64,000 bases of DNA from Microbulbifer litoralis (GCF_023634065.1 NZ_JALKCV010000002.1:186001-250000); one strand, 5' to 3'. Positions 27,480-37,387 are shown, numbered from the stretch's first letter. Numbers and translations are program-made. Notes: generated by a model from the letters alone, not told the origin.

Positions 27480-29012
27480 TTAAACGGCCCGGGCTTCCGC
27501 CTCGCCTTCACCGATTTCCTTTTTTCCTTCCGCGAGCCCTTCCCATTTCTTGGACTTCAGGCTGATCAGCGCGATCACGGCGCCGATGCCGATACTGAAT
27601 ACGGCGATCTGCAGGTACAGGTTCGGCAGTTCGGATACATTCTCCGGATCGAAGTTGCCCGCCAGCAGGCCGGCGATGATATTGCCGATGGAGTAGGTGA
27701 GTACAAACACACCCATCATCTGGCCGGCAAAGCGGCGCGGCGCCAGTTTACTCACGGCACTCAGGGCCACCGGGCTCAGGCAGAGCTCGCCCACCGTGTG
27801 GAGGAAGTAGGTGGCCACCAGCCAGTAGGGCGCCACTTTCAGGCCGGCGGCGGCGTACTGTGCGGCAAAAAACATCACGATAAAGCCGCTGGCCATGATG
27901 ATCAGGCCCACGGCGCACTTCATGCTGTAGGACGGGGTGATCATGCGCTTGCCCAGGCTGATCCACAGTGCCGCGAAGAAGGGCGACAGCAAAATAATGA
28001 ACAGGGCGTTGGCGCTTTGGAACCAGGAGGCGGGCATTTCGAAATCGCCCAGCAGCCGGTCGGTGTAGTCACGACCGAACAGGTTCAGGGAGGAGCCCGC
28101 CTGTTCAAAACCGGACCAGAAGCAGGCAGAGGCGAGACACACCAGGAACAGCGCCCACATCTTCTTCTTTTCACCTTCGTTCAGTTTGCCGGCGAAATAG
28201 ATGAAGCCGAAATAAACGAAAAAAGTCAGGGTGAAGGCGATAGCGACATACTGCGCTACCATCACCGGGTTGATGGAGATGATTCCGGCCAGTGTCAGGC
28301 CGGTGATCAGCGCTGCGGCTGCGACGGTAGCGCCGATGATGCGCCAGGCGTTCTTCTCGCCTGCCGGTGTCATCGGGCTCACCGGCTTCAGGCTGGCATC
28401 GCCCAGGTTGCCGATGGTGTGGCGGTACTGGATCAGGCCGATAGCCATACCCACCGCGGCGGCGCCGAAGCCCCAGTGCCAGCCGACGCTCTCGCCAAAG
28501 TAGCCACAGATGAAGTAGCCAAGTATGGAGCCCAAATTGATGCCCATATAGTAAAGGGCGTAGCCGCTGTCCCGGCGCACGTCGTCTTCACTGTAGAGCT
28601 GGCCGACCAGCGCGCTGATATTCGGCTTCAGCAGGCCGGTGCCGGAGGCCACCAGGATCAGGCCGATAAAGAAAGTGCTGTCGTGCGGAATGGCCAGTAC
28701 GATATGGCCGCACATGATAACGATGCCGCCGTACCAGATGGTGCGCTGGCCGCCCAGCAGCCGGTCTGCGATCCAGCCGCCCGGCAGGCCGAGGAAGTAG
28801 ACGGCACCGGTATAGAGGCCGTAGATGGCAGCGGCCGTGGCCACGGTGAAGGTCAGGCCCTCTTCCTGCAGGCTCGCGGTCATGAAGAGCACGAGCAGGG
28901 CACGCATGCCGTAGTAACTCATGCGCTCCCACATTTCGGTGAAGAACAGGGTCGAGAGACCTTTCGGGTGGCCGAAGAAACCGGCGCTATTCTGATGCGT
29001 AGTCGACGACAT
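27480..29012 (-). CDS. Proton-dependent oligopeptide transporter (POT/PTR family)
   Basis: 510 residues, 12-14 helices. The E-x-x-E-R proton-coupling motif is in TEMWERMSYYGMRA near residue 27, and the family block GGWIADRLLGGQRT follows. The central FWSGFEQAGSSL and LCLSPVALSAVSKLAPRRF are typical of bacterial di/tripeptide symporters. It imports small peptides with protons. A second POT gene lies at 57948-59423, the two sharing the same family blocks. Confidence 0.94.
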   Translation of the reverse strand: MSSTTHQNSAGFFGHPKGLSTLFFTEMWERMSYYGMRALLVLFMTASLQEEGLTFTVATAAAIYGLYTGAVYFLGLPGGWIADRLLGGQRTIWYGGIVIMCGHIVLAIPHDSTFFIGLILVASGTGLLKPNISALVGQLYSEDDVRRDSGYALYYMGINLGSILGYFICGYFGESVGWHWGFGAAAVGMAIGLIQYRHTIGNLGDASLKPVSPMTPAGEKNAWRIIGATVAAAALITGLTLAGIISINPVMVAQYVAIAFTLTFFVYFGFIYFAGKLNEGEKKKMWALFLVCLASACFWSGFEQAGSSLNLFGRDYTDRLLGDFEMPASWFQSANALFIILLSPFFAALWISLGKRMITPSYSMKCAVGLIIMASGFIVMFFAAQYAAAGLKVAPYWLVATYFLHTVGELCLSPVALSAVSKLAPRRFAGQMMGVFVLTYSIGNIIAGLLAGNFDPENVSELPNLYLQIAVFSIGIGAVIALISLKSKKWEGLAEGKKEIGEGEAEARAV

Positions 29013-29382
29013 AAGCTGATGTTCCCGTTGTTATAGCTTTAATCTGAAGTCACGGATTCAGGATTAACCGGGCATTCCTTCTCTTTTGGAAAGTGCTCCC
29101 GGGTTTCAGTGCCAGCATAGAACGAATCAACTCCACGCGCGCACCGAGAGAGCACAGAGGTTCCCTGCCCTGTGCTTTGGAAGCGTCTCCGCTCGTCTCG
29201 CCGGGCCGCGCGGGCCCTGTAGTGGCGTCGGAAACCTCCCAATGGATCTGTCCGAGTGTAACAGTTGTATGATAATCAGGCGACTAGTTACAGGTGAAAC
29301 CGTGTGATTTACCCCGAGGGTATTCACAGGGAGGCCGTTTAGTGATAAATCCTGCAACAACATTTCCAAGTAGGGGATAATA
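29013..29382. other. Divergent intergenic region, POT and TPR-lipoprotein genes
   Basis: No gene supported. AT-rich at the right end (29290-29380) where promoters for the TPR lipoprotein probably lie; its ribosome-binding site AGGGGA is at about 29372. Nothing else recognised. Confidence 0.45.
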
Positions 29383-30522
29383 ATGATGAAGACCCCGTCA
29401 GTTCTCGCTGTATGCCTGCTGGTTTCCGCCTGTGTCAGTGTACCGGTACCAGAACAGTCGCCCGATACCGCCGGCGCCTTGAGTGGCGATGCGATCCTCG
29501 GCGAGCCGTTTCGGCCCGATCAACTGCCGGAAGACCGGCCGCTGTCCCTGCCGCCGGAAATGCGCAGCTATCTGGCCTCCATTGCCCCCGACCAGCGCCC
29601 GCAGCAACGGCTCGCGGCGCTGATTCGCGCCTTCGAAAAGCGGGAATTTACCGTCGAATACGATGCGGGCAGTACCCTGACGGCCTCGGAGACTTACGAC
29701 CAGCAGCGGGGCAACTGTATGGCCTTTACGCTGATGATGGTGGCCATGGCGCGGACGCTCGGTGCAGAAGCCTACTTCAACCAGGTGGAGGTGCCGCCGG
29801 TATGGAGTCTCGATGACGAGACTGAGACCTTCGTCACCTACCGGCATATCAACATGGTGTCGGAGAGCAGTCGCGGTCGCCGCGTGGTGGATTTCGACCT
29901 GGCCGCCTACGACCCGGTCTACGACCAGCGCAAGCTGTCCGACACCGAGGCATTTTCCCAGTACTACAGCAACCGCGGTATGGAGCTGATGCAGCAGGGC
30001 AGACCCGAGCGCGCGTTCCTGTACCTGCGCAGGGCGCTGCAGCTGAATCCGGCTGACAGCGATCTCTGGTCCAACCTGGGGGCGCTGTACAGCCGCTTCG
30101 GCCACGGGCGTGAAGCGGAGCAGAGCTACCTGTATGCCCTGCAACTAGAGGGAAGCCACCTGCTGGCGATCAGCAACCTTGAACGGCTGTACCGGAACGA
30201 CGGTCGCATCGAACTCGCCGACGCCTACGCCCGCAAAGCCCGCTACCACCGCGAGCGCAACCCCTACTATCTCTACTACCGGGCCAGGAATGCCTATGAG
30301 CGGGGCGAATATGGGCAGGCGCGGCAACAGTTGCGGCGGGCACTGTGGCGCTACGAGGACGATCACCGTTTCCATTTCCTGATGGGGTTGGCCAATTATC
30401 GATTGGGGGAGATGGAGAAATCCCACGAGAGTTTTCTGGAGGCCTTCTCGTTGGCGGGGAATGCGGCTACCCGGAATGCTTATATGCGGAAGTTGGATTA
30501 TCTGAAGCGTGAGGTGGAATAG
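29383..30522 (+). CDS. Lipoprotein with transglutaminase-like and TPR domains
   Basis: 379 residues. Lipobox VSAC puts lipidated C17 after a short signal. The domain at about 65-180 has a transglutaminase/papain-like triad candidate: C112 (GNCMAFT), H155 (YRHINMV) and D170 or D172. TPR repeats follow from about residue 195: SNRGMELMQQGRPERAFLYL, then LWSNLGALYSRFGHGREAEQ, and a further pair to the end. The closest recalled architecture is the bacterial transglutaminase-like TPR lipoproteins of unknown function; periplasmic proteolysis or peptidoglycan-related action is speculative. No operon partners. Confidence 0.82.
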   Translation: MMKTPSVLAVCLLVSACVSVPVPEQSPDTAGALSGDAILGEPFRPDQLPEDRPLSLPPEMRSYLASIAPDQRPQQRLAALIRAFEKREFTVEYDAGSTLTASETYDQQRGNCMAFTLMMVAMARTLGAEAYFNQVEVPPVWSLDDETETFVTYRHINMVSESSRGRRVVDFDLAAYDPVYDQRKLSDTEAFSQYYSNRGMELMQQGRPERAFLYLRRALQLNPADSDLWSNLGALYSRFGHGREAEQSYLYALQLEGSHLLAISNLERLYRNDGRIELADAYARKARYHRERNPYYLYYRARNAYERGEYGQARQQLRRALWRYEDDHRFHFLMGLANYRLGEMEKSHESFLEAFSLAGNAATRNAYMRKLDYLKREVE

Positions 30523-30600
30523 GTCGCTCGGTAGGCCTGTCCTGTCAGGGAAATAATCATTACAGGACATCTGTCTGCGGAATAGCCGCCAAAACAGAAA

Positions 30601-30620
30601 GGGGCGCCGAGGCGCCCCTT
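30601..30620 (-). terminator. Terminator of the first TBDR
   Basis: GGGGCGCC and GGCGCCCC form a perfect 8-bp stem; read leftward it is followed by TTTCTGTTTT. It lies between convergent genes. A separate TGTCCTGT/ACAGGACA hairpin (about 30538-30571) precedes it and may serve the TPR gene. Confidence 0.75.
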
Positions 30621-30653
30621 CCAGATTACGACCGATAACGTCGTTGCGTGGAA

Positions 30654-33353
30654 CTAGAACTGGTAGCTGACACCGGCCCAGGCGTAACGACCACGGAAGT
30701 CGTACGAGCTGTTCCAATCGCTGTAGCCGGAACCGTCAGTGGGCTCGCGGTCATTCAGGTTGTCGATACCACCGCTTACGCGGACGTTCTCGTTCACATC
30801 CCAGCCTGCACGAAGGTCAAGGTAGGTGTGGGAGGGCATGTCGCGGTCGGGGCTCTCGCCGTTACCCAGGTAACGAACATCCAGGCCCAGGTTCCAGTCG
30901 TTGTTTGCATACCAGGTCACGCCGGTCAAGCCGCGCCATTTCACGTACATACCACCGGTATTGCTGATATAGCCCAGCCAATCACTGGTCTGTTCAGTCT
31001 GCTCGTTGTACTCATCGTACTCCAGTAGACGGGTGGCCTGCAGACGCAATGCCAGTTGACCTGCGTTGAAGTGGTAGTTGTTGGTGATATCCAAGTCGAT
31101 ACCGCGAGTGCTGATCTCGCCGATATTCATCTTGGCGCCTTCCAGGTTGACGATCTGGCCACTGTCCCCGCGGTTGATGGAAGCACAAGCAGTGGCAATA
31201 CCTTCGCGGAAGCAATCATCCAGCATCAGCTGCAGATCCGGAGAGGTGATCGCGTTTTCAACCTGGATATCGTAGTAGTCCAGAGTGATGGAGAGGTCGT
31301 CGACAAATGCCGGAGTCCAGACCATACCGAGAGTGTAGGACTCGGCTTCTTCCGGCCCCAGTTCCTGGTTGCCGCCGATATTGGTTGGGATCTGGCTGCC
31401 AGCCTGTTCGAAGCCCGGTCCCACTTCCATTCCCGGCAGTGCGGCGTTGCCACAGTAGGCACCCTGGCCTTTCTCATTGGCGTCGCTGGTATCGCAGGGG
31501 TCGGTAAGAGTCTCGTAGCTCTGTGCGGTGCCGCTGTACAGCTCGTAGATACCCGGTGCACGGAAGGAGGTTGAGGCACTTGCACGGAAGCGCAAGTCTT
31601 CAACCGGTGCGTATACCAGGCCCACTTTGCCGGTGGTTTCACCGCCGAAAGTGTCGAAGTCTGAGTAGCGCACGGCAATATCGGTGCTCAGCTCTTCTGC
31701 ATAGGCAGCTCCGGACAGGATTGGCAGATTGAATTCCGCGAACACCTCGGTAACGGAGTAATCACCCTCGGTTGCATCCTGCTGGTTACCGAATGTGGAG
31801 CCGTCCTGGGTCTGCTGGCTGGGATTGAACTCGCCGGACTCCTTGCGGTATTCGACGCCGGTTGCAAATCCGAGCGCACCGCCCTGGAATTGAATGGCCT
31901 CGATATCACCGGTCAGGGAGAGGCCGTAGTTTTCCAGTTCATACTCGTTGTCTTCGCGGTCGGTGTAGCGCATGTAGTCGATGACGTCAGAGCTCATGCC
32001 CCCGGCGAATACCGGCTCAATTCCCGCTTCGCCATTCAGGATTTCTTCCAGCTTGGATTTGCTGTAGGAGTTGGCGATAACATTTTCACCTTCGTTCTTG
32101 CCGTAGCTGGCGAAGGCATCCCAGCTCCAGCCATTGGCCAGATCGCCACGAAGCCCAACCAGGCCGCGGAAAGTTTCGGTTTCCTGCTCATAGTCGCGGG
32201 GACCACCGGCTACCGGGCGGGAATAGAGGCTGCTGAAACCTGCGACGCCGTCTTCACTGAGGGGGTGAGACCAAGTGTCGCCCGGGTAGGGGTTTTCCTC
32301 GTCATCCATATCGCTACCGGCAGCGACCCATGCGTCGTAGGCTTCCTGCCATTTCGCCTGCAGCTCGGCCTTGATATCGTCTGGCAGATGCTGTTCCGGG
32401 TCGATCTCAAAACCGTTGGCAGCGTACATCGGCTGCGCAGCCAATTGCTGGTTGGTGGTTTTGGTGGTGTAGCTCGCTTCACCGTAGAGCTCGACTCTGT
32501 CGGTAATCGAGAAATCGCCAGCAAAGTTAGCGCTGGTGCGTTCCATAGCGCCAGACAGCCACATGAACTGACCGATATCGTAAGAGGTGGTACCTTCGTT
32601 GAGGGAACCGTCTTCACCTACCGAGAAATTGCCGTAGTTAGTATAGATATTCCCGGTTGGGGTCAGGGAGCTGTTCAGGCTTGCCCAGTCCCGGTCATTG
32701 TAGGTGATCTCATCGCGCTGGCTGTGGGTAACATTACCAATGAAGCTACCGCGAGCGCCTTCTTTACCGAAAGTGATGGACAGTTCACCATTCTCGCCGC
32801 CACCTTCAGTGGTAGCACCGCCACGGGCACTGATCTTCACGCCGTCAAACGACTTTTTCATCACTACGTTGACGACACCGGCAACGGCATCAGAGCCGTA
32901 TACGGCAGAGGCACCGTCGGTCAGAACTTCGACACGATCGATCATATCAACCGGGATGTTGTTCATATCGACTGCAGAGCTAACGCCAGAGCTCGATGAA
33001 ACGAAGCGTCGGCCGTTAACCAGGACCAGGGTACGTGCAGACTCCAGGTTGCGCAGGTCAACAAACGCCAGGCCCATGCCACCGTTGTTGTCATTGGAGT
33101 TGATGCCCTGAGTTCCCATTGAAGGAAGTTCTCTCAGTAGCTCGTCAATGGTGCCAACACCGGAACGGCTGATTGCTTCGGAGTCAACAATAGTAATAGG
33201 GCCAGTGCTGGACAGCGGATCGCGGGCAATACGCGAACCGGTAACGATTACCTCTTCAACGGCCGGGCCCGGAACCGCGTTCTGAGCAGCTACATCTGCG
33301 GCAGCGATGGTGCCCAGGGCAGCGATAGCAACGCTCAATTTGGTCTTGATCAT
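30654..33353 (-). CDS. TonB-dependent receptor
   Basis: 899-residue outer-membrane receptor. A signal peptide of about 24 residues ends near VAAQ; a TonB-box-like EEVIVTGSR follows. The plug domain (about 45-170) contains LVLVNGRRF and YGSDAVAGVVNVVMKK; the C-terminal barrel ends in aromatic VSYQF. It lacks an STN domain, so transport rather than signalling. Substrate unknown: this plug type is common for carbohydrate, peptide or siderophore uptake in marine bacteria. A sigma-70-like promoter lies upstream at 33437-33465. About 4 kb of DNA separates it from the other TBDRs. Confidence 0.94.
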   Translation of the reverse strand: MIKTKLSVAIAALGTIAAADVAAQNAVPGPAVEEVIVTGSRIARDPLSSTGPITIVDSEAISRSGVGTIDELLRELPSMGTQGINSNDNNGGMGLAFVDLRNLESARTLVLVNGRRFVSSSSGVSSAVDMNNIPVDMIDRVEVLTDGASAVYGSDAVAGVVNVVMKKSFDGVKISARGGATTEGGGENGELSITFGKEGARGSFIGNVTHSQRDEITYNDRDWASLNSSLTPTGNIYTNYGNFSVGEDGSLNEGTTSYDIGQFMWLSGAMERTSANFAGDFSITDRVELYGEASYTTKTTNQQLAAQPMYAANGFEIDPEQHLPDDIKAELQAKWQEAYDAWVAAGSDMDDEENPYPGDTWSHPLSEDGVAGFSSLYSRPVAGGPRDYEQETETFRGLVGLRGDLANGWSWDAFASYGKNEGENVIANSYSKSKLEEILNGEAGIEPVFAGGMSSDVIDYMRYTDREDNEYELENYGLSLTGDIEAIQFQGGALGFATGVEYRKESGEFNPSQQTQDGSTFGNQQDATEGDYSVTEVFAEFNLPILSGAAYAEELSTDIAVRYSDFDTFGGETTGKVGLVYAPVEDLRFRASASTSFRAPGIYELYSGTAQSYETLTDPCDTSDANEKGQGAYCGNAALPGMEVGPGFEQAGSQIPTNIGGNQELGPEEAESYTLGMVWTPAFVDDLSITLDYYDIQVENAITSPDLQLMLDDCFREGIATACASINRGDSGQIVNLEGAKMNIGEISTRGIDLDITNNYHFNAGQLALRLQATRLLEYDEYNEQTEQTSDWLGYISNTGGMYVKWRGLTGVTWYANNDWNLGLDVRYLGNGESPDRDMPSHTYLDLRAGWDVNENVRVSGGIDNLNDREPTDGSGYSDWNSSYDFRGRYAWAGVSYQF

Positions 33354-33769
33354 AGTGCATCCTTTTATGTACTTAGGGTACTTATAATGCGTTTATTAGC
33401 ATGTAGCATTTAATGCGCGGGCTGACTTTAATGCATTGAATAGAATTATGGAACTATCGTGACAAGGAGGTATCACGTTACACCAAGGTGAGGTAGGTTA
33501 AATATTGCTCTTGCTGTGTGATTTTTGAACCACAAGAAAGCTATATATCCGTTTTAATCCCTTTAAAAGATTAAATAAAATTATAAATTAATGGTTTGTT
33601 AGTATGCATGTTTCAATTGTTGAGTCATCAAGTCGCCAGTCGAATTGTTTAAAAATCAACCTTTTCCGGCTGGGTGATCGGAGAGGAAGATATTTGACTG
33701 TAACAGGGGATGAAATTGGCTAAAAAATGAGCATTCTGTGGGCCGCTCATCAACAAGAAGAATGGAGGG
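33354..33769. other. AT-rich upstream region of the first TBDR
   Basis: No gene. Much lower GC than the surrounding genes, with A/T runs near 33560-33620. Contains the promoter at 33437-33465 and a stretch of GCATT/AATGC repeats (about 33385-33437) that could be operator sites. The sequence GTGGGCCGCTC at about 33738 also occurs at the left end of the palindromic element at 34575. Confidence 0.5.
33437..33465 (-). promoter_or_regulatory. Sigma-70-like promoter for the first TBDR
   Basis: On the minus strand TTGTCA and TATTCA are separated by exactly 17 bp, leaving a leader of about 75-85 bases before the ATG at 33353. Confidence 0.45.
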
Positions 33770-34354
33770 TTAGCCGAGGCTCTGTTTTACGCCGTCGAGG
33801 AACAGTTGCACGGACAGCATCACCAGCACCATCCCCATCAAACGCTCGACAGCGATCAGGCCGCGATTGCCGAGCAGGCGGGCCAGAGGAGCGGAGGATA
33901 GCAGGATCACCGCTGAAACCGCCCAGGCTCCGAGCAGTGCCAGTGTCCAGTCCATCAATTGCTCCCCTCCACTGTTTGTCATCAGCATCAGGATCGCCAT
34001 GGTAGAAGGACCCGCCACCAAAGGCACCGCCAATGGAACGAAGAAGGGTTCCCCTTCCAGCCGCTCTCCCATAATGCCGCCCTCGCTGGGGAAGACCATG
34101 CGTATTGAAATCAGGAACAGGATGATTGCACCGGCGATGCGTATGGCCTCCTGGGACAACCCGAGCCATGCCAGTACGAACCGCCCGCCGTAGAGGAAGG
34201 CCAACAACACGATCAGGGCGAAGATCAGCTCGCGCATGATGACGTAGAGCTGGCGGCGCTGGGGAACGGTTTTGAGGGCTGCCAGGAAAACTGGGATGTT
34301 GCCCAAGGGGTCCATGACAAACAGCAACGTCAGGAATGCAGTCAATGTGTCCAT
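33770..34354 (-). CDS. MarC-family integral membrane protein
   Basis: 194 residues with about six hydrophobic helices. The N-terminal FVMDPLGNIPVFLAAL and the central FPLVAGPS-type loop (here FVPLAVPLVAGPSTMA) are the MarC family signatures. Function unknown; E. coli MarC does not cause multiple antibiotic resistance despite its name. It is codirectional with the first TBDR but separated by 416 bp. Confidence 0.9.
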   Translation of the reverse strand: MDTLTAFLTLLFVMDPLGNIPVFLAALKTVPQRRQLYVIMRELIFALIVLLAFLYGGRFVLAWLGLSQEAIRIAGAIILFLISIRMVFPSEGGIMGERLEGEPFFVPLAVPLVAGPSTMAILMLMTNSGGEQLMDWTLALLGAWAVSAVILLSSAPLARLLGNRGLIAVERLMGMVLVMLSVQLFLDGVKQSLG

Positions 34355-35149
34355 TTGTTATCCATGTTACGGTAAGGTTATCGTTGACTTGCTGCGCAAA
34401 TAGGTGGCACTAATTCTATAGTGTTGTAGCTGCTGTGGGGAAGCTCCTTGAGGTCTATATGCTTCAGGAGGTTGTGTTGACGACTGAAGCTTGGCTGCAC
34501 TTGTCACGGTATGGTTCTCCTCTCAAGTTGACGAATTTTAGATGTACTTCGAGATCGGAACTAAATTGATAAACCTAGTGGGCCGCTCGCAAAGTTAGGT
34601 AACAGTTCACTTCGCCAAATCGCCCAGCTCTGCGCTGAGGAAGCTTGAAATAACGCTGCTATTCCATCGCTTTCTCGCCGTCATCTAAACGATTTGGCTG
34701 TACTCCTTTGTTACCGAACTTTACAGACAGCCCGCTAGAGGCGAGAAGTGCCACGCCCAGTAAAGAGGTAGTCTTATTCTTGTAGGCCAGCGATATTGCC
34801 TGCTGGTCTTGCCTGGGAATAAATTAGGATTATAAATCCTTGCTAAATTTGATACAGATAAACTGTCTGTTTAATATTAATGACGGTAGTGGAGTGAAAC
34901 GGGGAGATGCCTCACGACGAAGTGTGGGTTATATCAAGAAGGCCACGGCTGTCACCGGGGTGTGCGAGAACGTTCAAGAGCGGGATCTGTAATTGTTTGG
35001 TGATTGACACCAAGAGTCGCTAGTAAGTCTTTTAGTTCTAGAAATTCTGGTAATTTTCTAATTGAACGATAGAGGTCTAGCACTGTAAAATATGGCTGCA
35101 CTGTCTTTTAGGCATAATAAAAGGTTTTGAAAAGTATAAGGGTATTGAT
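34355..35149. other. Long noncoding AT-rich region
   Basis: 795 bp without a supportable gene. It holds the 164-bp palindromic element (34575-34738); the rest is AT-rich, and about 34840-35149 may carry the promoter of the lipoprotein gene. Low coding density and composition mark this as part of the atypical segment. Confidence 0.6.
34575..34738. repeat. 164-bp imperfect palindrome, MITE-like or structured RNA
   Basis: Both ends are CTAG. The left arm (34575 to about 34622: CTAGTGGGCCGC, AAAGTTAGGTAAC, CCAAATCG) matches the reverse complement of the right arm (CTAGCGGGCTG, AAAGTTCGGTAAC, CCAAATCG) over some 48 bp with mismatches. The loop of about 66 bases contains smaller hairpins. No transposase is near. 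It looks like a miniature inverted-repeat element or a large hairpin RNA. Confidence 0.7.
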
Positions 35150-35440
35150 ATGAAAGTTAATTTATTTTTGTTTGCCGTTCTCGGTTTTAGTTTTCTTGTG
35201 GGCTGTGCTTCCGGCGTGGGAGATAATCAGATTGCTGCGACATCATCTTCGGGACAGAAGAGTGAGTCTTCTAACAGTTCGGCCCAAGAAAAAGAAAAGA
35301 AAATTTGTAAAGTTCGTCCTATCACTGGTTCGCGCTTCAAACAAAAGACTTGTATGACCGCTGAAGAGTGGGAGAATATGCGAGTTGAAACCAAGAAAAT
35401 GCTTGATGATGATACTCGTAGTAAGCCGACTAATTATTAA
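35150..35440 (+). CDS. Small lipoprotein
   Basis: 96 residues with a signal ending in lipobox LVGC (lipidated C19), then a Ser/Gln-rich linker and a C-terminal block CKVRPITGSRFKQKTC with two cysteines, followed by MTAEEWENM. I recall short gammaproteobacterial proteins with the same VTGSRFKxxxCxTxEEW block; no function is known. AT-rich, unlike the flanking GC-rich genes. A strong terminator follows at 35460. Confidence 0.75.
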   Translation: MKVNLFLFAVLGFSFLVGCASGVGDNQIAATSSSGQKSESSNSSAQEKEKKICKVRPITGSRFKQKTCMTAEEWENMRVETKKMLDDDTRSKPTNY

Positions 35441-35459
35441 TTGACAAGTTCGAAAGATT

Positions 35460-35496
35460 AGTGGCAATTTTCTATTGACGCCAGTTGCCACTTTTC
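35460..35496 (+). terminator. Terminator of the small lipoprotein gene
   Basis: AGTGGCAA and TTGCCACT form a perfect 8-bp stem, the right arm running into TTTTC. Confidence 0.8.
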
Positions 35497-35710
35497 TGTA
35501 TCAGATTAATTTCTTCGGTTCTAATTTAATCGTTTTATTATAGTAAATGATTGCGTTTCCATATATATAATTGTGCTTGAGATTGGTCTTCTGCAGTCAT
35601 AGATTGAGGATAATAGTCCGTATGGCAACGTTTATCACGTTTGTAAACATTTTTTATTGGTAAGGCATCGTTGATGTTGGTGTGAAGTTATGTATTTCCT
35701 GATGTGATTT

Positions 35711-37363
35711 ATGAGTTTTTCTTCTGCATTCATACGTCGCCTTAATGAAGCGAGAACCCTTGTAGCTCAAAATCGTTTTTCTGAAGCGGAGCGGTTGTAT
35801 CAGGAGCTGCTTTCTGTCAAAGAGGGAAGTGAGGGGCTACTAAGGGAGCAGTTTCACTTATATATGCAGTGGAAGCGGCCAGTTGAGGCACTGCGTTGCC
35901 TCAAAAGTCTTGCTCAAGCTGTTCCGGATAGGCCTGAATACTGGTTGCATTTGGCAGAGTTGGCGAAGTCCTTTGATAAGCTTGAAATTGCAATCAACGC
36001 TTACTACAAATTTCTGCGAGTGATTCCTGATCGGCCCAACACTATTTTTAATCTCGCCCATTTGCTTAAGCAAGCAGGTTATCTGGAAGAGGCTCTTGAA
36101 AAATATTGTGAAGCTCTTGAAAAGAATATTTCCGGTCAGGAAGAGGTGTATACCAATATCGGTGTTATTTACTCCGAGTTGCGAAGCGAGGAAAAGGCTA
36201 GAGAGTATTTTGAGAAAGCAATCGAAATTAATTGTGAATACGTGCCCTCCCTCGTCAATCTTGCGGGGATTCTTGAGGAAGAGGGAGAGCGGAATGCTGC
36301 ATCCAATTATTACAAGAAAGTATTAGAGATTGACGATAGCTGCTATTTGGCTCTGTGTCGTTTGGCATACTTGAAAAAAGCGAAAAGTGAGAGTGACCCA
36401 CTGGTAAAAAGAATATCTTCCTTGGTGGTTAGAAAAGATTTGTCTTCAGGCGATTTGGAAGAGCTGAATTTTGCACTCGGTAAACTTTTGGATGATTGTG
36501 GTAGTTATGATAAGGCTTTTTCGAGATTCAGGCACGCCAATGAGATGGGTGCACGAAGGTTTATATCTTATGATAAATTTCTTCATGAAAAGCTTGTTGA
36601 TGAGTTAATAGGGACATTTTCACAAGAATGGTTTTTTAGTGCACTCAGTAAGCTACCCACTGCCCCAGTATTCATTTGTGGAATGTTTCGATCAGGATCT
36701 ACTCTGTTGGAGCAAATTTTGAGTGCTCATCCAAGAGTTGTAGCAGGAGGTGAATTGGAGTTTTTCCCCGACTTGGTTGATAGTCTGAGAGATAGGTATC
36801 CGCAGGGGCTTGCAAAAGAAGGGCAGAAATATTTTGAGAGGATTGGTAGGAAGTATTTAGCTTATCTCGAGAAAAGGTTTTCGTCTAAAAGCTTGGTTAC
36901 TGACAAGCGGCCGGATAATTTTCTCCACGTGGGGTTGATAAAAAGCGTGTTGCCAAAATCCAGGATAATCTGGACTAGGCGCAGTTTGCTGAATAATTGT
37001 CTCTCGGTTTATTTTCAGCAGATGGGCGGCGGCATGAATTACTCGGTGGACTTAGACAGTATTGGACACTATTACGTCGAACAAGTCCGGCTTATGGAGC
37101 ACTGGAAAACTCTATTTCCGGACAGCATTTTCGAAATCGAGTACGAAAAGCTGGTGGCGGATCCGGAGCCGGAGATTCGGCGTCTATTGAATTTTCTGCG
37201 GTTGCCGTGGGATCCAGCCTGCCTCAATTTCAGTACACAAAAAACTTACGTCAAGACCGCGAGCATCTGGCAGGTGCGTGAATCCATTCATCAAAGATCG
37301 ACAGACAGGCACAAGAACTATGGGGCTTATTTAAAGGTTTTGGAAAAGTATCTCCTCCGCTAA
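35711..37363 (+). CDS. TPR-containing sulfotransferase family protein
   Basis: 550 residues. The N-terminal 300 are tetratricopeptide repeats (e.g. VYTNIGVIYSELRSEEKARE). The C-terminal domain has the 5'-PAPS phosphosulfate loop FICGMFRSGST at 321-331 and the later RIIWTRRSLLNNCLS, the 3'-phosphate-binding block. This matches the Sulfotransfer_3-type TPR proteins. It would transfer sulfate from PAPS to an unknown acceptor in the cytoplasm, possibly a protein docked on the TPRs. AT-rich codon use to about 37000, becoming more GC-rich at the 3' end. It converges with a TBDR, a neighbourhood I recall for this family in marine bacteria. Confidence 0.87.
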   Translation: MSFSSAFIRRLNEARTLVAQNRFSEAERLYQELLSVKEGSEGLLREQFHLYMQWKRPVEALRCLKSLAQAVPDRPEYWLHLAELAKSFDKLEIAINAYYKFLRVIPDRPNTIFNLAHLLKQAGYLEEALEKYCEALEKNISGQEEVYTNIGVIYSELRSEEKAREYFEKAIEINCEYVPSLVNLAGILEEEGERNAASNYYKKVLEIDDSCYLALCRLAYLKKAKSESDPLVKRISSLVVRKDLSSGDLEELNFALGKLLDDCGSYDKAFSRFRHANEMGARRFISYDKFLHEKLVDELIGTFSQEWFFSALSKLPTAPVFICGMFRSGSTLLEQILSAHPRVVAGGELEFFPDLVDSLRDRYPQGLAKEGQKYFERIGRKYLAYLEKRFSSKSLVTDKRPDNFLHVGLIKSVLPKSRIIWTRRSLLNNCLSVYFQQMGGGMNYSVDLDSIGHYYVEQVRLMEHWKTLFPDSIFEIEYEKLVADPEPEIRRLLNFLRLPWDPACLNFSTQKTYVKTASIWQVRESIHQRSTDRHKNYGAYLKVLEKYLLR

Positions 37364-37387
37364 TCTGGGTCGAAAAGTTTTAAAAAT

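Noticed and set aside
27339..29036. A long plus-strand frame opposite the first POT gene
   Set aside because: Shadow of the POT gene, which has clear ExxER and family blocks; the frame runs through a terminator and repeat.
34575..34738. Integron attC-like site because of GTTAGGT in the left arm
   Set aside because: The right arm lacks the partner RYYYAAC in the expected position, and no integrase or cassette array is present.
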